This document shows positions 27,359 to 36,699 of a stretch of 64,000 nucleotides of DNA, one piece after another (position 1 is the first letter of the stretch; every line of letters begins with the position of its first letter). The DNA is from Prolixibacteraceae bacterium UBA1413 (GTDB lineage Bacteria; Bacteroidota; Bacteroidia; Bacteroidales; Prolixibacteraceae). The notes below the pieces were generated by a model, which saw only the letters and a list, made by a program, of their open reading frames with translations, had not been told where the DNA came from and did no database searches. The DNA lies in NCBI GenBank assembly GCA_002304925.1, contig DBPT01000005.1:118193-182192 (forward strand). Reading direction: 5' to 3'. Both the position numbers and the translations under genes were made by a program.

Positions 27359-29266
27359 ATGAAGACATTATTTAAATACTTTTTAATAGCGATGCTTGGA
27401 GGGTTTGCACTTGCAGCATGCTCCGATTTCGAAGAAATCAATGTTGATCCAAAAGCTGCCAGCGTAGAACAGGTACAGGTGGAATATATCATCAACAACG
27501 CCATCATCTCTGCGCAGCAGGACCCCCATGTGGCCGAAAGGGCCTATGTCCTTTACTGGAAAACCGCTTCACGCCAGCACAGGTACAATGGTGCCCTGGC
27601 CATAGGCGGTTACAACGAGGGATGGACAGCCGACTATTACAGTTACCTCTCAGGATGGTTAAAATCGGCCAATCTGGCCATTACCGTTGCTGACGAGAAA
27701 ATCGCCGCCGGCGTTGCCATGCCTTACACTGAAAACCTTAAACAGGTGGCAAGGATCTGGAGGGTTTACCTGATGAGCGAGTTTACCGATAACTTCGGCC
27801 CCATGCCCGTGGACGCTTTCAGCGGGGTCAATCCCCAGTTCAACGATGTCAAGGATGTATATTACCACATGCTCAGCGAACTGAAAGATGCCGCTGAAAA
27901 ACTGGACGTATCGGTGGTGAATCCCACAACCCTGGCAAAGTATGACCAGGCCTACGGCTATGATTACCTCAAATGGAAGAAATATGCCAATTCCATGCGT
28001 TTAAGATTGGCTATGCGATTAAGCGAAGTCGATGCCGGCAAAGCCAAGACAGAATTTGAGGATGCCGCATCCAAGGAACTGATCCTGTCGGCAGCCGACA
28101 TATTTCAGGTCGCAGAAAGATCCGGCTGGGATGCCCTTTCAGGGGTAATGAGCCGCGAATGGAATGCCCAACCCTTGTCGGCAACGCTGAACAATCTTTA
28201 TATCGGATTGGGGGGCATTAACTCTTCGGACCAACTGGCACCGGAATTCCTCCCAAAAATCAAACCCTCCAATTACATCGGCCTCAAATGGGACCAGCAC
28301 CTGACCAGCATGACCAATGATCCTTCAGCGGGGTATTGGTTGGACGGACTGCCGGGAGTGATTGATCCACGGGCATACAAAGCCTTTATCATACCGGGTG
28401 ATTTCACTAACCCAAACTTCTCATTCTACCCATCCTGGACCAACGATGCCAGGACCGTAAAGAGAAACCTGGTCGACGCATCAGGCAATGTGGTGCTGAC
28501 CTTTGACGGCACTTACACCTGGAATGCAGCTTCGTTGGGCAACTGGGGAACCAAATCCGCACAGAATCAGATCTCTTTTTACACAGGGACAATACCTCGC
28601 TTGAGCCAGCAATTCAGGGGCAGTGCCTCCAAGAGGATTTTCTTCGCTCCCTGGGAAACCTATTTCCTGCTGGCGGAAGGTGCGGTACGCGGATGGAAAA
28701 CTCCCGTCAACGGCAAAACAGCCTACGAAAACGGCATCAAGGCTAGCTTTGACTATTGGGGTGTCAGTCAGTTTGCTAACGAATACCTGCAATCGGAGAG
28801 CTATAACCGTACCGGAACATCCGTGAAATGGGACCACCAGGCAGAACCTCCTGCAACGGTTGTCATGAACTATGTCAATGGCTATACCAATGAACCGGGA
28901 ACCATGACCTTCAAATATCCCGAGAATCACCTGTATAAAAACGGAACGGTAAAGAACGACCTTCTGACCAAGGTTATCACCCAGAAATACATTGCGCAAC
29001 TGCCCTGGGCCCCCATGGAAGCCTGGAGCGATCACCGCCGTCTGGGACTCCCCTTCTTCGACAATCCTGCGGTGGACCTTCCCCTGACCGATCTTCCCAA
29101 TTTGACCCAGTCCAATTATATGACTTCCAGTGTGAAGAACTTCCCGCAAAGGTTGAAATATCCTGCCAGTCTGGCCAACAGCAACCCGGAAGGGTATACC
29201 CAGGCCGTCAGTTTGCTCGGCGGTCCCGATGCGATCCTGACCCCCTTATGGTGGGCTAAAAAATAA
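27359..29266 (+). CDS. SusD/RagB-family glycan-binding outer-membrane lipoprotein
   Basis: Surface lipoprotein of 635 residues that caps the SusC barrel and binds glycan. The signal peptide ends at the lipobox LAAC (Cys21). The N-terminal helical TPR-like part begins with FEEINVDPKAASVEQV, typical of the SusD-like group whose members start with 'in.Dp'. The rest matches the SusD fold by overall pattern (for example YLSGWLKSANLAI and WAPMEAWSDHRRLG). It is co-transcribed with SusC and closed by the terminator at 29286-29320. Confidence 0.93.
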   Translation: MKTLFKYFLIAMLGGFALAACSDFEEINVDPKAASVEQVQVEYIINNAIISAQQDPHVAERAYVLYWKTASRQHRYNGALAIGGYNEGWTADYYSYLSGWLKSANLAITVADEKIAAGVAMPYTENLKQVARIWRVYLMSEFTDNFGPMPVDAFSGVNPQFNDVKDVYYHMLSELKDAAEKLDVSVVNPTTLAKYDQAYGYDYLKWKKYANSMRLRLAMRLSEVDAGKAKTEFEDAASKELILSAADIFQVAERSGWDALSGVMSREWNAQPLSATLNNLYIGLGGINSSDQLAPEFLPKIKPSNYIGLKWDQHLTSMTNDPSAGYWLDGLPGVIDPRAYKAFIIPGDFTNPNFSFYPSWTNDARTVKRNLVDASGNVVLTFDGTYTWNAASLGNWGTKSAQNQISFYTGTIPRLSQQFRGSASKRIFFAPWETYFLLAEGAVRGWKTPVNGKTAYENGIKASFDYWGVSQFANEYLQSESYNRTGTSVKWDHQAEPPATVVMNYVNGYTNEPGTMTFKYPENHLYKNGTVKNDLLTKVITQKYIAQLPWAPMEAWSDHRRLGLPFFDNPAVDLPLTDLPNLTQSNYMTSSVKNFPQRLKYPASLANSNPEGYTQAVSLLGGPDAILTPLWWAKK

Positions 29267-29285
29267 AAATCGTCAAAATCACAAA

Positions 29286-29320
29286 AAAGAGGCTGTCTCA
29301 AAAAGGCAGCCTCTTTCTTT
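29286..29320 (+). terminator. Terminator between SusD and the convergent GH20 gene
   Basis: The stem AAAGAGGCTG/CAGCCTCTTT (29286-29295 with 29307-29316) has an 11-base loop and is followed by CTTTT. The A-rich left flank gives a U-run on the opposite strand too, so it can serve both convergent genes. Confidence 0.88.
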
Positions 29321-29337
29321 TGTGGCATGGCACATCC

Positions 29338-31647
29338 TTAGTCAACAACAATCTCACTTACAAAGAGGTGAGCCCCCTTGCCGGCCCCGGCATGACCCGG
29401 AGGGCATATCCCCAGGTTGCGGGCGGTAACCCGCACATACCTCACCTTTTTAGCGCTCTTTTTCACCAGGAAATCATGGGTGAGCTTTTCAGCGGCTGTC
29501 ACCGGGATCTTGTGGGTCACCGATCCCAGCTTCCGGAAGTTCTGTCCATCGGCAGAGACCTCCACAACCACCTCTTTGGGCATGAATATCCAGGAACCTA
29601 CATCCTGAATGGCATGGGTCTCCACCGATTGGATGCCGACCGCTTTTCCCAGGTCAATGGTGGCCACCATGTCATCCTTGTAAAAACCTTTCCAGTTTCC
29701 GTCGTTGAAATTAGCAGAACCCTTCACGCCGTCGACCAGGGTATACTCGCCGCTGCCGTCGTATTTCAGGCTGTTGGGGTATTTCAGGGTCACAGGACAG
29801 GCCACCGCCTTATGCAAATAGAACTGGCGGCTCAGGGGGGCTGTCACGCTTTTCCCATCGACAAAAACAGCCGCTTTGGCCACCACGCTCCGATCAATGG
29901 CCACGGGTGCCGTATAAAGGGGGGATGATACGGTCGGGTCGGTTCCGTCAAGGGTATACCTGATTTCCGGATTGCTCACCTCGGTGGTAAAGGCGACCTC
30001 CAGGGTTTTTGTTTCCGGGAGGAGCCGCGGATGGGACCACACCTGGAAGGCGCTCCGGGCATACCGGATGCCTGCCTTTTCATATCTGAGGTACTGGCTG
30101 TTCATCCGCCGTGAGAAATCATCCCAGTTGCGGCTTTCTTTGGGTGACCACACCACCTCGGCAAGTGCCGCCAGTCGGGGGAAGGCCATGTATTCCAAAT
30201 GTTCAGGCGTTGAAATATACTCTGTCCAGTGATTGCCCTGGGCTCCCAGGATCATCTTTCCCTCTTTTTCAGTGAGCACAGCCGGTACCGGTTCGAAGGA
30301 ATAGACCTTCTTCAGTGTGGTCAGACCGCCTATGGCCAAAGGTTCCAGGGAGGGATCCCCCTGGTAATAATCGAAATAGCAATGCGAGCCAGGGGTCATA
30401 ACCACCGTATGCCCCATTTTTGCCGCTGCAATGCCTCCTTCTTCGCCCCTCCACGACATCACGGACGCTTCCGGGGCCAGTCCCCCTTCCAGGATCTCAT
30501 CCCATCCCAGCAGCTTCCTGCCGTGAGCGCTCAGGAATTTCTCAACCCGGGTGATAAAGTAACTCTGCAGTTCGTGCTCCTCCTTCAGTCCCTCCTCTTT
30601 AATTCTTTTCTGGCACAACGGACACTTCTTCCATTCCGTCTTGTCGGCTTCATCGCCCCCCACATGGATGAAAGTCGAGGGGAAGAGCGCCATGGTTTCC
30701 GTCAGCACATCTTCCAGGAAGCCAAAGGTCTCTTCTTTCCCGGCGCAGAAGATGTGAGTGATGGGCCAGACCCCGCCGGGAGCTACTCCCTGGTAAATAC
30801 CGGTGCAGGAGAGTTCAGGATAAGCAGCCAACGCGGCCATTGCATGGGCGGGCATCTCGATTTCGGGAATGATGGTCACATACCGCTCCCTGGCATATTG
30901 AACCAGTGCTTTGACCTCTTCCTGGGTATAAAAGCCCCCGTAGGTAGTCTTTTCTCCCGGCCGGATCAGCGGACGGCTGTTCCAGTGGAGCTCTTCCCTG
31001 TCGACACGCCAGGCCCCCACCTCTGTGAGCTTCGGGTATTTTTTGATCTCCAGACGCCATCCCTGGTCATCGACGAGATGCCAGTGCAGGACATTCATCT
31101 TGTGCATGGCCAGATAATCCACAAACCGGTACAACGATTCAATGGGCATGAAGTGGCGGGCCACATCGATATGCATTCCGCGGTAGGAAAATCGGGGATG
31201 GTCGGTGATGGTTACCGCCGGTAGTTTACCCCCTTCAGCGCCGTCAAGCATCTGCCCCAGGGTCTGTAAACCGTAAAAAACACCTGCCGGCAGGTTGGCC
31301 CTGATCAGAATCTCACGCGGCATGATCTTCAACAGATACCCCTCGGTGCCCAGCTGACCGTCAAATGGTGCGCTGAGCTGTAAACGGATCATCGCACTGC
31401 CGGGAATCGCCCCGGCGGGAACAATGCCGGGAACAAAACCCAGCTTGGATGCCACCATTCTACCTCCGTACTCCATGAGCGATGTCAGGCCGGGTTCCCC
31501 AAAAAAGGCGGTCTGCGGGGAAAATTCAAATTCCCCTTCCCCTTTCTGAATGGAAGCGGGAAGCGGCACAAGGTCCAACGGTCCGGCAAACAGTTTTCCG
31601 GCAAAAACGGATATTACCAGAAGAAGTGAAAAAAATCTGATTTTCAT
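29338..31647 (-). CDS. Beta-N-acetylhexosaminidase, GH20
   Basis: Exo-acting enzyme that releases terminal GlcNAc or GalNAc by substrate-assisted catalysis. It has 769 residues: signal peptide (about 1-21), a GH20b N-terminal domain (to about 150), the GH20 barrel (about 150-495) with catalytic pair Asp332-Glu333 in HVGGDEADKTEW, a chitobiase-type Ig-like segment near 535-610, and a C-terminal discoidin/CBM32-like domain (about 625-769). It is convergent with SusD and divergent from the PNGase F-type gene, with 141 bases between their starts, which fits a shared regulatory region. No T9SS sorting domain is visible at the C-terminus, so it is probably periplasmic. Confidence 0.95.
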   Translation of the reverse strand: MKIRFFSLLLVISVFAGKLFAGPLDLVPLPASIQKGEGEFEFSPQTAFFGEPGLTSLMEYGGRMVASKLGFVPGIVPAGAIPGSAMIRLQLSAPFDGQLGTEGYLLKIMPREILIRANLPAGVFYGLQTLGQMLDGAEGGKLPAVTITDHPRFSYRGMHIDVARHFMPIESLYRFVDYLAMHKMNVLHWHLVDDQGWRLEIKKYPKLTEVGAWRVDREELHWNSRPLIRPGEKTTYGGFYTQEEVKALVQYARERYVTIIPEIEMPAHAMAALAAYPELSCTGIYQGVAPGGVWPITHIFCAGKEETFGFLEDVLTETMALFPSTFIHVGGDEADKTEWKKCPLCQKRIKEEGLKEEHELQSYFITRVEKFLSAHGRKLLGWDEILEGGLAPEASVMSWRGEEGGIAAAKMGHTVVMTPGSHCYFDYYQGDPSLEPLAIGGLTTLKKVYSFEPVPAVLTEKEGKMILGAQGNHWTEYISTPEHLEYMAFPRLAALAEVVWSPKESRNWDDFSRRMNSQYLRYEKAGIRYARSAFQVWSHPRLLPETKTLEVAFTTEVSNPEIRYTLDGTDPTVSSPLYTAPVAIDRSVVAKAAVFVDGKSVTAPLSRQFYLHKAVACPVTLKYPNSLKYDGSGEYTLVDGVKGSANFNDGNWKGFYKDDMVATIDLGKAVGIQSVETHAIQDVGSWIFMPKEVVVEVSADGQNFRKLGSVTHKIPVTAAEKLTHDFLVKKSAKKVRYVRVTARNLGICPPGHAGAGKGAHLFVSEIVVD

Positions 31648-31788
31648 ATTCTTTCAATTGGTTTCAGGGAATAAAAATAGTAAATTTAGATGTACCGGCA
31701 AAGGCAGAAAGCCTGTGCGTTGCGTAAAAAAATCACTATATTAACGCGGTTTTTGAAAATTTTAAACCCATTGAAAGTCCACATTGTC

Positions 31789-33498
31789 ATGATGAAGAAA
31801 GTTTTCCTGCTGGCACTGATCCTCTGCTGGGGAAGTGCTTTGACAGAGGCAAACCAAAAACCTCAGGCGGTAAAGGTGACATACCGGCAAATGGTTAACG
31901 GTCAGGAGACACGGCGGGGAGGGAGCTTCATTCTGGAGGCCTCGCCCGAGGTTTCAGTCGCCCGGGCCGATCGCCGGGGAGAGCCCCTGTTACCGCAAAC
32001 CCCTGAGGAAAAAGAAATTCTCGATTTTCAGGCGCGGAATGCTTTCCAGACTGCCCGGCTGGCGAAAGGCAATGCCTTTCATGTCAAGACCCCCTTCAGT
32101 GAATTTCCGCCGCTCACCTTAACCGGAGAAAGGCAGACCATTCTGGGCTATTCCTGTGAGAAAGCCACCGCCAGCCTGCGCAGCAACGCCATAGAAATCT
32201 GGTTCACCCGGGATGTGCCCTGCCGGGGAACCCCGCAGATGGCGTATGGAATTCCCGACGGCCTGGTGTTGAAGATCGTCCGCAACAACAACTTTGAAAT
32301 CATGGCCGATTCGGTCATCGCACTTACGAAAGACCAGGCCCCCTTCATCCCTGCCGACCTCGGGGATCCGGTGGACCAGGCCCTGTACCGGCACCTGATC
32401 ACCGAAAACTACATCACCACGATCGACATTTTTACTGATGAACAGATCAGCTGGGGCAATACATTCGACAATCCGCAGGGAGAGTTTCTGAACCAGACCT
32501 ATAAATATGCCGGGGGAACCGTCATCCTGAAAAAGGTAAAACTCCCCGGGACACGGGCAGGTGACCAGCTCTTCATAGAGCTGACGCAATATTCCAAAGG
32601 GGATGCTTATGACCGCACCGGCACGGTTTTCGTGATTCCCACCGGAAAACAGCGGAACTTTTTGAACGCCCTGACAAAAGGAATCGACCAGGTCCCTTTC
32701 TTCACAGCACGCAATGGTAAAAGCTACCAGGGCATGACGGCCACCCCTGGTTACGATCCCGCTGTGGAACTGCTCCGCTTTTTCACCCCTTTCGGTGTCA
32801 GGCACTTCAACGAACAGGTCAAAGTGTACGGACAAACCTGGGAAAATGCAGCTTTTTACAAACAGGAAATCACCGACCTGATACCGCTGCTCCGGGGAGA
32901 GGTCTGGATCGGAGCCTTTATCGGCAACTATGACAAGGGAGGCCATAGCGTCACTCTTCAACTGAAATACTATCCGGGATCTCAAACGGTCAGCGAGCGG
33001 GAGGAACCCGCCGCTTTTGCGATGCCTCTCTTTAACACCCTGAACATCATGGAAATGGCTGGACAGAACTACGGAACCCTCTTCGATACCGACTCCCTGA
33101 CGGTGGAATTTGAAATTCCCGAAGGAGTTAAAAACCTGAAGCTTCGTTACCTCACCACCGGACATGGCGGCTGGGGCGGCGGCGATGAATTCAACCCAAA
33201 GGAAAACCGCATCATCATCGACAACCAGGTAGTCTATTCCTTTACCCCCTGGCGGACCGATTGCGGCACCTGGCGGAAATACAACCCCTCTTCGGGGAAT
33301 TTCTGGAACGGGCTCACCTCCAGCGATTACAGCCGCTCGGGATGGTGCCCCGGTAGTGCCACCGATCCCGTTTTTATCCCCCTTGATGATCTGCAGCCCG
33401 GCAAACATGTGATGAAAGTGGCTATCCCCCAGGGACAACCCGAAGGAGGCAGCTTCAGCGCCTGGTGTGTGTCGGGGGTGCTGACGGGAAATTACTAA
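31789..33498 (+). CDS. PNGase F-type peptide-N-glycosidase (N-glycan amidase)
   Basis: Secreted glycoamidase that cleaves the bond between asparagine and the first GlcNAc of N-linked glycans. I set the start at the first of two ATGs (31789), which gives 569 residues with a signal peptide (KKVFLLALILCWGSALTEA); the open frame extends upstream without sense. The C-terminal half is a strong match to the PNGase F jelly-roll pair. GHGGWGGGDEFNPKEN probably holds the catalytic Glu equivalent to Glu206, and PWRTDCGTWRKYNP, SDYSRSGWCPG and GSFSAWCVSGVL follow. The N-terminal ~230 residues form an additional domain, as in longer PNGase F-II-like proteins. No T9SS C-terminal signal is seen. Confidence 0.88.
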   Translation: MMKKVFLLALILCWGSALTEANQKPQAVKVTYRQMVNGQETRRGGSFILEASPEVSVARADRRGEPLLPQTPEEKEILDFQARNAFQTARLAKGNAFHVKTPFSEFPPLTLTGERQTILGYSCEKATASLRSNAIEIWFTRDVPCRGTPQMAYGIPDGLVLKIVRNNNFEIMADSVIALTKDQAPFIPADLGDPVDQALYRHLITENYITTIDIFTDEQISWGNTFDNPQGEFLNQTYKYAGGTVILKKVKLPGTRAGDQLFIELTQYSKGDAYDRTGTVFVIPTGKQRNFLNALTKGIDQVPFFTARNGKSYQGMTATPGYDPAVELLRFFTPFGVRHFNEQVKVYGQTWENAAFYKQEITDLIPLLRGEVWIGAFIGNYDKGGHSVTLQLKYYPGSQTVSEREEPAAFAMPLFNTLNIMEMAGQNYGTLFDTDSLTVEFEIPEGVKNLKLRYLTTGHGGWGGGDEFNPKENRIIIDNQVVYSFTPWRTDCGTWRKYNPSSGNFWNGLTSSDYSRSGWCPGSATDPVFIPLDDLQPGKHVMKVAIPQGQPEGGSFSAWCVSGVLTGNY

Positions 33499-33649
33499 TC
33501 AGCGGGCTTCATCCTCTTTTTATTTCCGGAATGATGTATTTGCAGTAGGATGTTTTGTGTATTCTTTTTTTTTCTTACTTAGTTCATCCGTATTTTTCAG
33601 GAATAAAAACGCATCATCAGAACAGTCACGTCACTAAATCGTAAAAATT

Positions 33650-34978
33650 ATGAAAAAAGCAGTCGTTTTTTCGATAATGATCCTCACAATCCTGCTGGCA
33701 GGAGCCCAGGAAAAAGAGATGGTAACCAAAACAGGCTGGAATTTCGGAGCCCTTCCCACCATCACCTTCGACACTGACCTGGGATTCCAGTACGGGGCAC
33801 TGGTCAACCTTTACAATTACGGTGACGGCAGCCGGTTTCCCTCCTACAACCACTCCCTCTATTTTGAAGTATCCCGGTTCACCAAGGGAAGTGGCATCAA
33901 CCGATTCTACTACGATTCCGACAGGCTGATCAAAGGGTTGCAAACTTCGGTCGACATGAGCTACCTCTCCGACCAGGCCTACGATTTCTATGGATTCAAC
34001 GGTTATGATGCGTTTTACAATGCAGACTGGATCGACGATGAACAACCCGCCCACATTTATAAAACCAGGATGTTCTACAAATACGACCGGAAATTGTTCC
34101 GCTTTAAGGTCGACCTGCAGGGGAAACTGGCCGGAGACCACCTCCGCTGGATCACCGGCTGGAATTTTCAGAATTTTAAAATCGCCGATGTCAACCTCGA
34201 AAAGTTGAACAAGAACAAAGAAGGTAACGACAGGCTGCCGGAAGTTCCGGGGTTATTCCAGCACTACAAGGATTGGGGGATTATCAGCGGCGATGAAGTG
34301 GACGGCGGCTTTGTTCCCACTTTCAAGGGAGGAGTGGTTTTCGACTCCCGTGACAACCGGCCAAACCCCATGAAAGGAGTCTGGACGGAAGCGGTGGTGG
34401 AAGCCTCCCCGGAGATTCTGGGTGCAGAAAGTTCCTTTGCCAAACTTGCACTGATCCACCGTCAGTATTTCACGCTGGTTCCCCGCAACCTTTCCCTCGT
34501 TTACCGGTTGGCTTATCAAACCACCCTTGCCGGCGATGTACCCTTTTATTACCAGTCGCAGGTGATTACCTCGATTCTCACGGGGGCCCTCTCGGAAGGA
34601 CTGGGCGGAAGCAAGACCCTTCGCGGGGTACTCCGTAACCGCGTGGTGGGTGACGGCTTCTTTTACGGGAATGTGGAAGCCCGCTGGAAATTCGTCCGCT
34701 TTAACTTCATCAAGAACAACTTCTACCTTGGTCTCAACGCTTTTGCCGACTTCGGAAGGGTCACCAAAAAGATCGACTTTACAATGCCTGCAAATTTCGG
34801 TTCATCTCAAAAAACTGATTTTTTCAAGTCCGAGGCTGAGAAACTGCATACTTCCGTGGGTGCCGGATTACGCATTGTTATGAATGAAAATTTCGTGATT
34901 GCCGTCGACTACGGCCGTGCCCTCAACAAACAGGACGGCAAATCGGGGATGTACATCGGTCTGAACTACCTCTTTTAA
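33650..34978 (+). CDS. BamA/TamA-like outer-membrane beta-barrel protein
   Basis: Outer-membrane protein of 442 residues with an N-terminal signal peptide (about 1-19) and no visible POTRA domains. The rest is built of alternating amphipathic strands with many aromatic girdle residues and ends in a phenylalanine (MYIGLNYLF), as expected for a barrel recognised by BamA. Patterns such as GGVVFDSRDNRPNPMKGVW and the final YGRALNKQDGKSG segment resemble the Omp85/D15 'surface antigen' barrel. It lies 151 bases downstream of the PNGase F-type gene on the same strand. A role in exporting or inserting that enzyme is possible but unproven. Confidence 0.75.
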   Translation: MKKAVVFSIMILTILLAGAQEKEMVTKTGWNFGALPTITFDTDLGFQYGALVNLYNYGDGSRFPSYNHSLYFEVSRFTKGSGINRFYYDSDRLIKGLQTSVDMSYLSDQAYDFYGFNGYDAFYNADWIDDEQPAHIYKTRMFYKYDRKLFRFKVDLQGKLAGDHLRWITGWNFQNFKIADVNLEKLNKNKEGNDRLPEVPGLFQHYKDWGIISGDEVDGGFVPTFKGGVVFDSRDNRPNPMKGVWTEAVVEASPEILGAESSFAKLALIHRQYFTLVPRNLSLVYRLAYQTTLAGDVPFYYQSQVITSILTGALSEGLGGSKTLRGVLRNRVVGDGFFYGNVEARWKFVRFNFIKNNFYLGLNAFADFGRVTKKIDFTMPANFGSSQKTDFFKSEAEKLHTSVGAGLRIVMNENFVIAVDYGRALNKQDGKSGMYIGLNYLF

Positions 34979-34982
34979 CTAA

Positions 34983-35103
34983 TTGCGGAGGGAGGATTGC
35001 GGATTACGGAAGGAGGAAGGCAGATTACTGATTGCGGAGGGCGGAGGGCGGTGGGCGGAGGGAGGATTACGGAAGGAGGAAGGAGGAAGGAGGAAAGCAG
35101 ATT
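34983..35103 (+). repeat. Purine-rich low-complexity repeat (GCGGAGG/GGAGGAA units)
   Basis: This intergenic stretch is built almost entirely from short variants of ATTGCGGAGGG, ATTACGGAAGGAGG and GGAGGAA. The phrase GATTACGGAAGGAGGAAGG occurs twice (about 34999 and 35064). G-runs of two to three at short spacing could form a G-quadruplex on the plus strand. The following bases (35183-35212) are a pyrimidine-rich run of CAGTCTCT-like units. It separates the barrel protein from the convergent serine dehydratase. No gene is present. Confidence 0.7.
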
Positions 35104-35218
35104 CTGAAACTGACACCCGACAACAAATTAACCTGTCACCGATTACCTTTTCCTCTGATTCCGTGATCCGGTGATCCCGTCCTTCAGTCTCTCAGTCCCT
35201 TAGTCTCTCACTCTTCTT

Positions 35219-36418
35219 TTACGGCATGGCATCGCGCAGGGCGAGCCCGCCCAGGGATGTCTCGCGGTATTTGCTCTGGAGGCTGATCCCGGTCTCATAC
35301 ATGGTCAGGACCACCTCGTCGAAGCTGATGCGGTGGCGGCCGTCCGACATGAGGGCGTAGGTATTGTGCGCCAGCGCCCTTTGTGCCCCGAAGGCATTCC
35401 GCTCAATGCAGGGAATCTGCACCAGACCGGCCACCGGGTCACAGGTGAGCCCCAGGTGGTGCTCCAGACCCATTTCGGCTGCATATTCAATCTGGTTGAT
35501 GGAGCCACCCATCATCTGGCTGGCGGCGGCTGACGCCATGGCGCAGGCGGTACCCACTTCCCCCTGGCATCCCACCTCGGCCCCCGAAATGGAAGCGTTG
35601 GTTTTCACCAGCATGCCAATCAGTCCGGCCGTGGCCAGCGCCCTGAGGATCACATCCTCCGTGATCTTATAAATTCTTTTGTGGTAGTAGAGGACGGCAG
35701 GAAGCACGCCGCTGGCCCCGCAGGTGGGAGCCGTGACGATGATGCCGCCCGAGGCATTCTCCTCGGAAACCGCAAGGGCATAGGCAAAGATCTGCGACTG
35801 CCGCTTGAAGAGGCCGGAATAGTGGCCTGCCTTGGCCTTGATCTCCCCCGCCTTTCGCGGAAGCATTAACCCCCCCGGCAGGGTCCCCTGGGCCTTCAGA
35901 CCCCGTTTGATGCTCTCCTGCATCACCTTCCAGACTTCCTCCAGAAAACCCCATATCTCCTGACCTTCATATTTTTCCACATATTCCCAGAAACGCAATC
36001 CGTTGGCGTGACACCAGGCCAGGATTTCATCCATGCTCTTATGAGGATAGAGATGAACCATCTCCTTTTCGCTCTGGTCGTCCACTACGGCCCCACCGCC
36101 GATGCTATAAGCCGTCCACTCCCCCAGGAGGGTCTCCGCTGCATCAAAGGCTTCGAATTTCATGGCGTTGGGATGACGCGGCAGAAACAGTAAAGGCTCC
36201 CATACCAGATTTGACTTCCGCCCTTCGAAAACCTGCATCACCGCCTCATCGGTCAAATGGCCCTTCCCCGTGGCGGCCAGACTGCCATACAGGGTGATCC
36301 GGTAATGGTCAGCCTGGGGAAAACGCTCCAGAAACATCTCCGAAGCCCGCGTGGGGCCCATCGTGTGGCTGCTCGAAGGCCCCTTCCCGATCCTGTATAT
36401 CTCCCTGATTGATTCCAT
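35219..36418 (-). CDS. sdaA: L-serine ammonia-lyase (iron-sulfur L-serine dehydratase), single chain
   Basis: Converts L-serine to pyruvate and ammonia using a [4Fe-4S] cluster. It has 399 residues and carries both the beta (about 1-135, IYRIGKGPSSSHTMGP) and alpha parts in one chain. The substrate loop TAPTCGASGVLPAVLYY and the cluster cysteines in VGCQGEVG and TCDPVAGLVQIPCIERN are present. Catabolic serine use contrasts with serA at 17.9 kb. It is monocistronic, convergent with the barrel gene at 34978 and divergent from the DUF4160 remnant. Confidence 0.93.
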   Translation of the reverse strand: MESIREIYRIGKGPSSSHTMGPTRASEMFLERFPQADHYRITLYGSLAATGKGHLTDEAVMQVFEGRKSNLVWEPLLFLPRHPNAMKFEAFDAAETLLGEWTAYSIGGGAVVDDQSEKEMVHLYPHKSMDEILAWCHANGLRFWEYVEKYEGQEIWGFLEEVWKVMQESIKRGLKAQGTLPGGLMLPRKAGEIKAKAGHYSGLFKRQSQIFAYALAVSEENASGGIIVTAPTCGASGVLPAVLYYHKRIYKITEDVILRALATAGLIGMLVKTNASISGAEVGCQGEVGTACAMASAAASQMMGGSINQIEYAAEMGLEHHLGLTCDPVAGLVQIPCIERNAFGAQRALAHNTYALMSDGRHRISFDEVVLTMYETGISLQSKYRETSLGGLALRDAMP

Positions 36419-36464
36419 GTCCGTAAAAATATGCTATTTTTGTCAATATTAAAAAGAAACTGAT

Positions 36465-36699
36465 ATGCCTGAAGTTTTCAGAAAACTGGGATTCGTGTTC
36501 TTCTTTTACACCAATGAAAGTCAGGAACCTATGAATATCCATATGCGAAAGGCAGGTGGATTTGCAAGTTTGGATAGAACCTGTTGAACTTGAGTTTTCA
36601 CAAGGATTAAAAATAAACGACTTGAAGAAACCGTAAGAATTGATTAACGAAAATTTGGACTTAATTAAAACCAGATGGTATGAAGTACATGGTTGCTGA
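36465..36699 (+). pseudogene. DUF4160 family protein, broken by a frameshift and a stop
   Basis: The sequence starts well (MPEVFRKLGFVFFFYTNE and IHMRKAGGFAS), a good match to the DUF4160 N-terminus, but the frame ends early at a TGA near 36590. The remainder of the family continues in another frame (VWIEPVELEFSQGLKINDLK), hits an in-frame TAA near 36635, then resumes as ELINENLDLIKTRWYEVHG to a TGA at 36697-36699. At least one indel and one nonsense change are therefore needed. The intact DUF2442 gene overlaps its 3' end, the usual arrangement of the pair. The function of DUF4160 is unknown; the pair resembles toxin-antitoxin modules in size and layout. Confidence 0.8.

Noticed and set aside
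30229..31224. 331-codon plus-strand open frame
   Set aside because: Antisense to GH20; no recognisable domain or start context.
32119..33438. 439-codon minus-strand open frame
   Set aside because: Antisense to the PNGase F-type gene, whose own frame has signal peptide and strong motifs; the antisense protein resembles nothing.
29338..33498. T9SS C-terminal sorting domains on the GH20 and PNGase F-type enzymes
   Set aside because: Both proteins end in their own catalytic or accessory domains without the final glycine-rich strand pattern seen in PorU, so secretion by T9SS is not supported.
34983..35103. Possible CRISPR array
   Set aside because: Units are only 7-19 bases, irregular, without unique spacers; it is low-complexity DNA.
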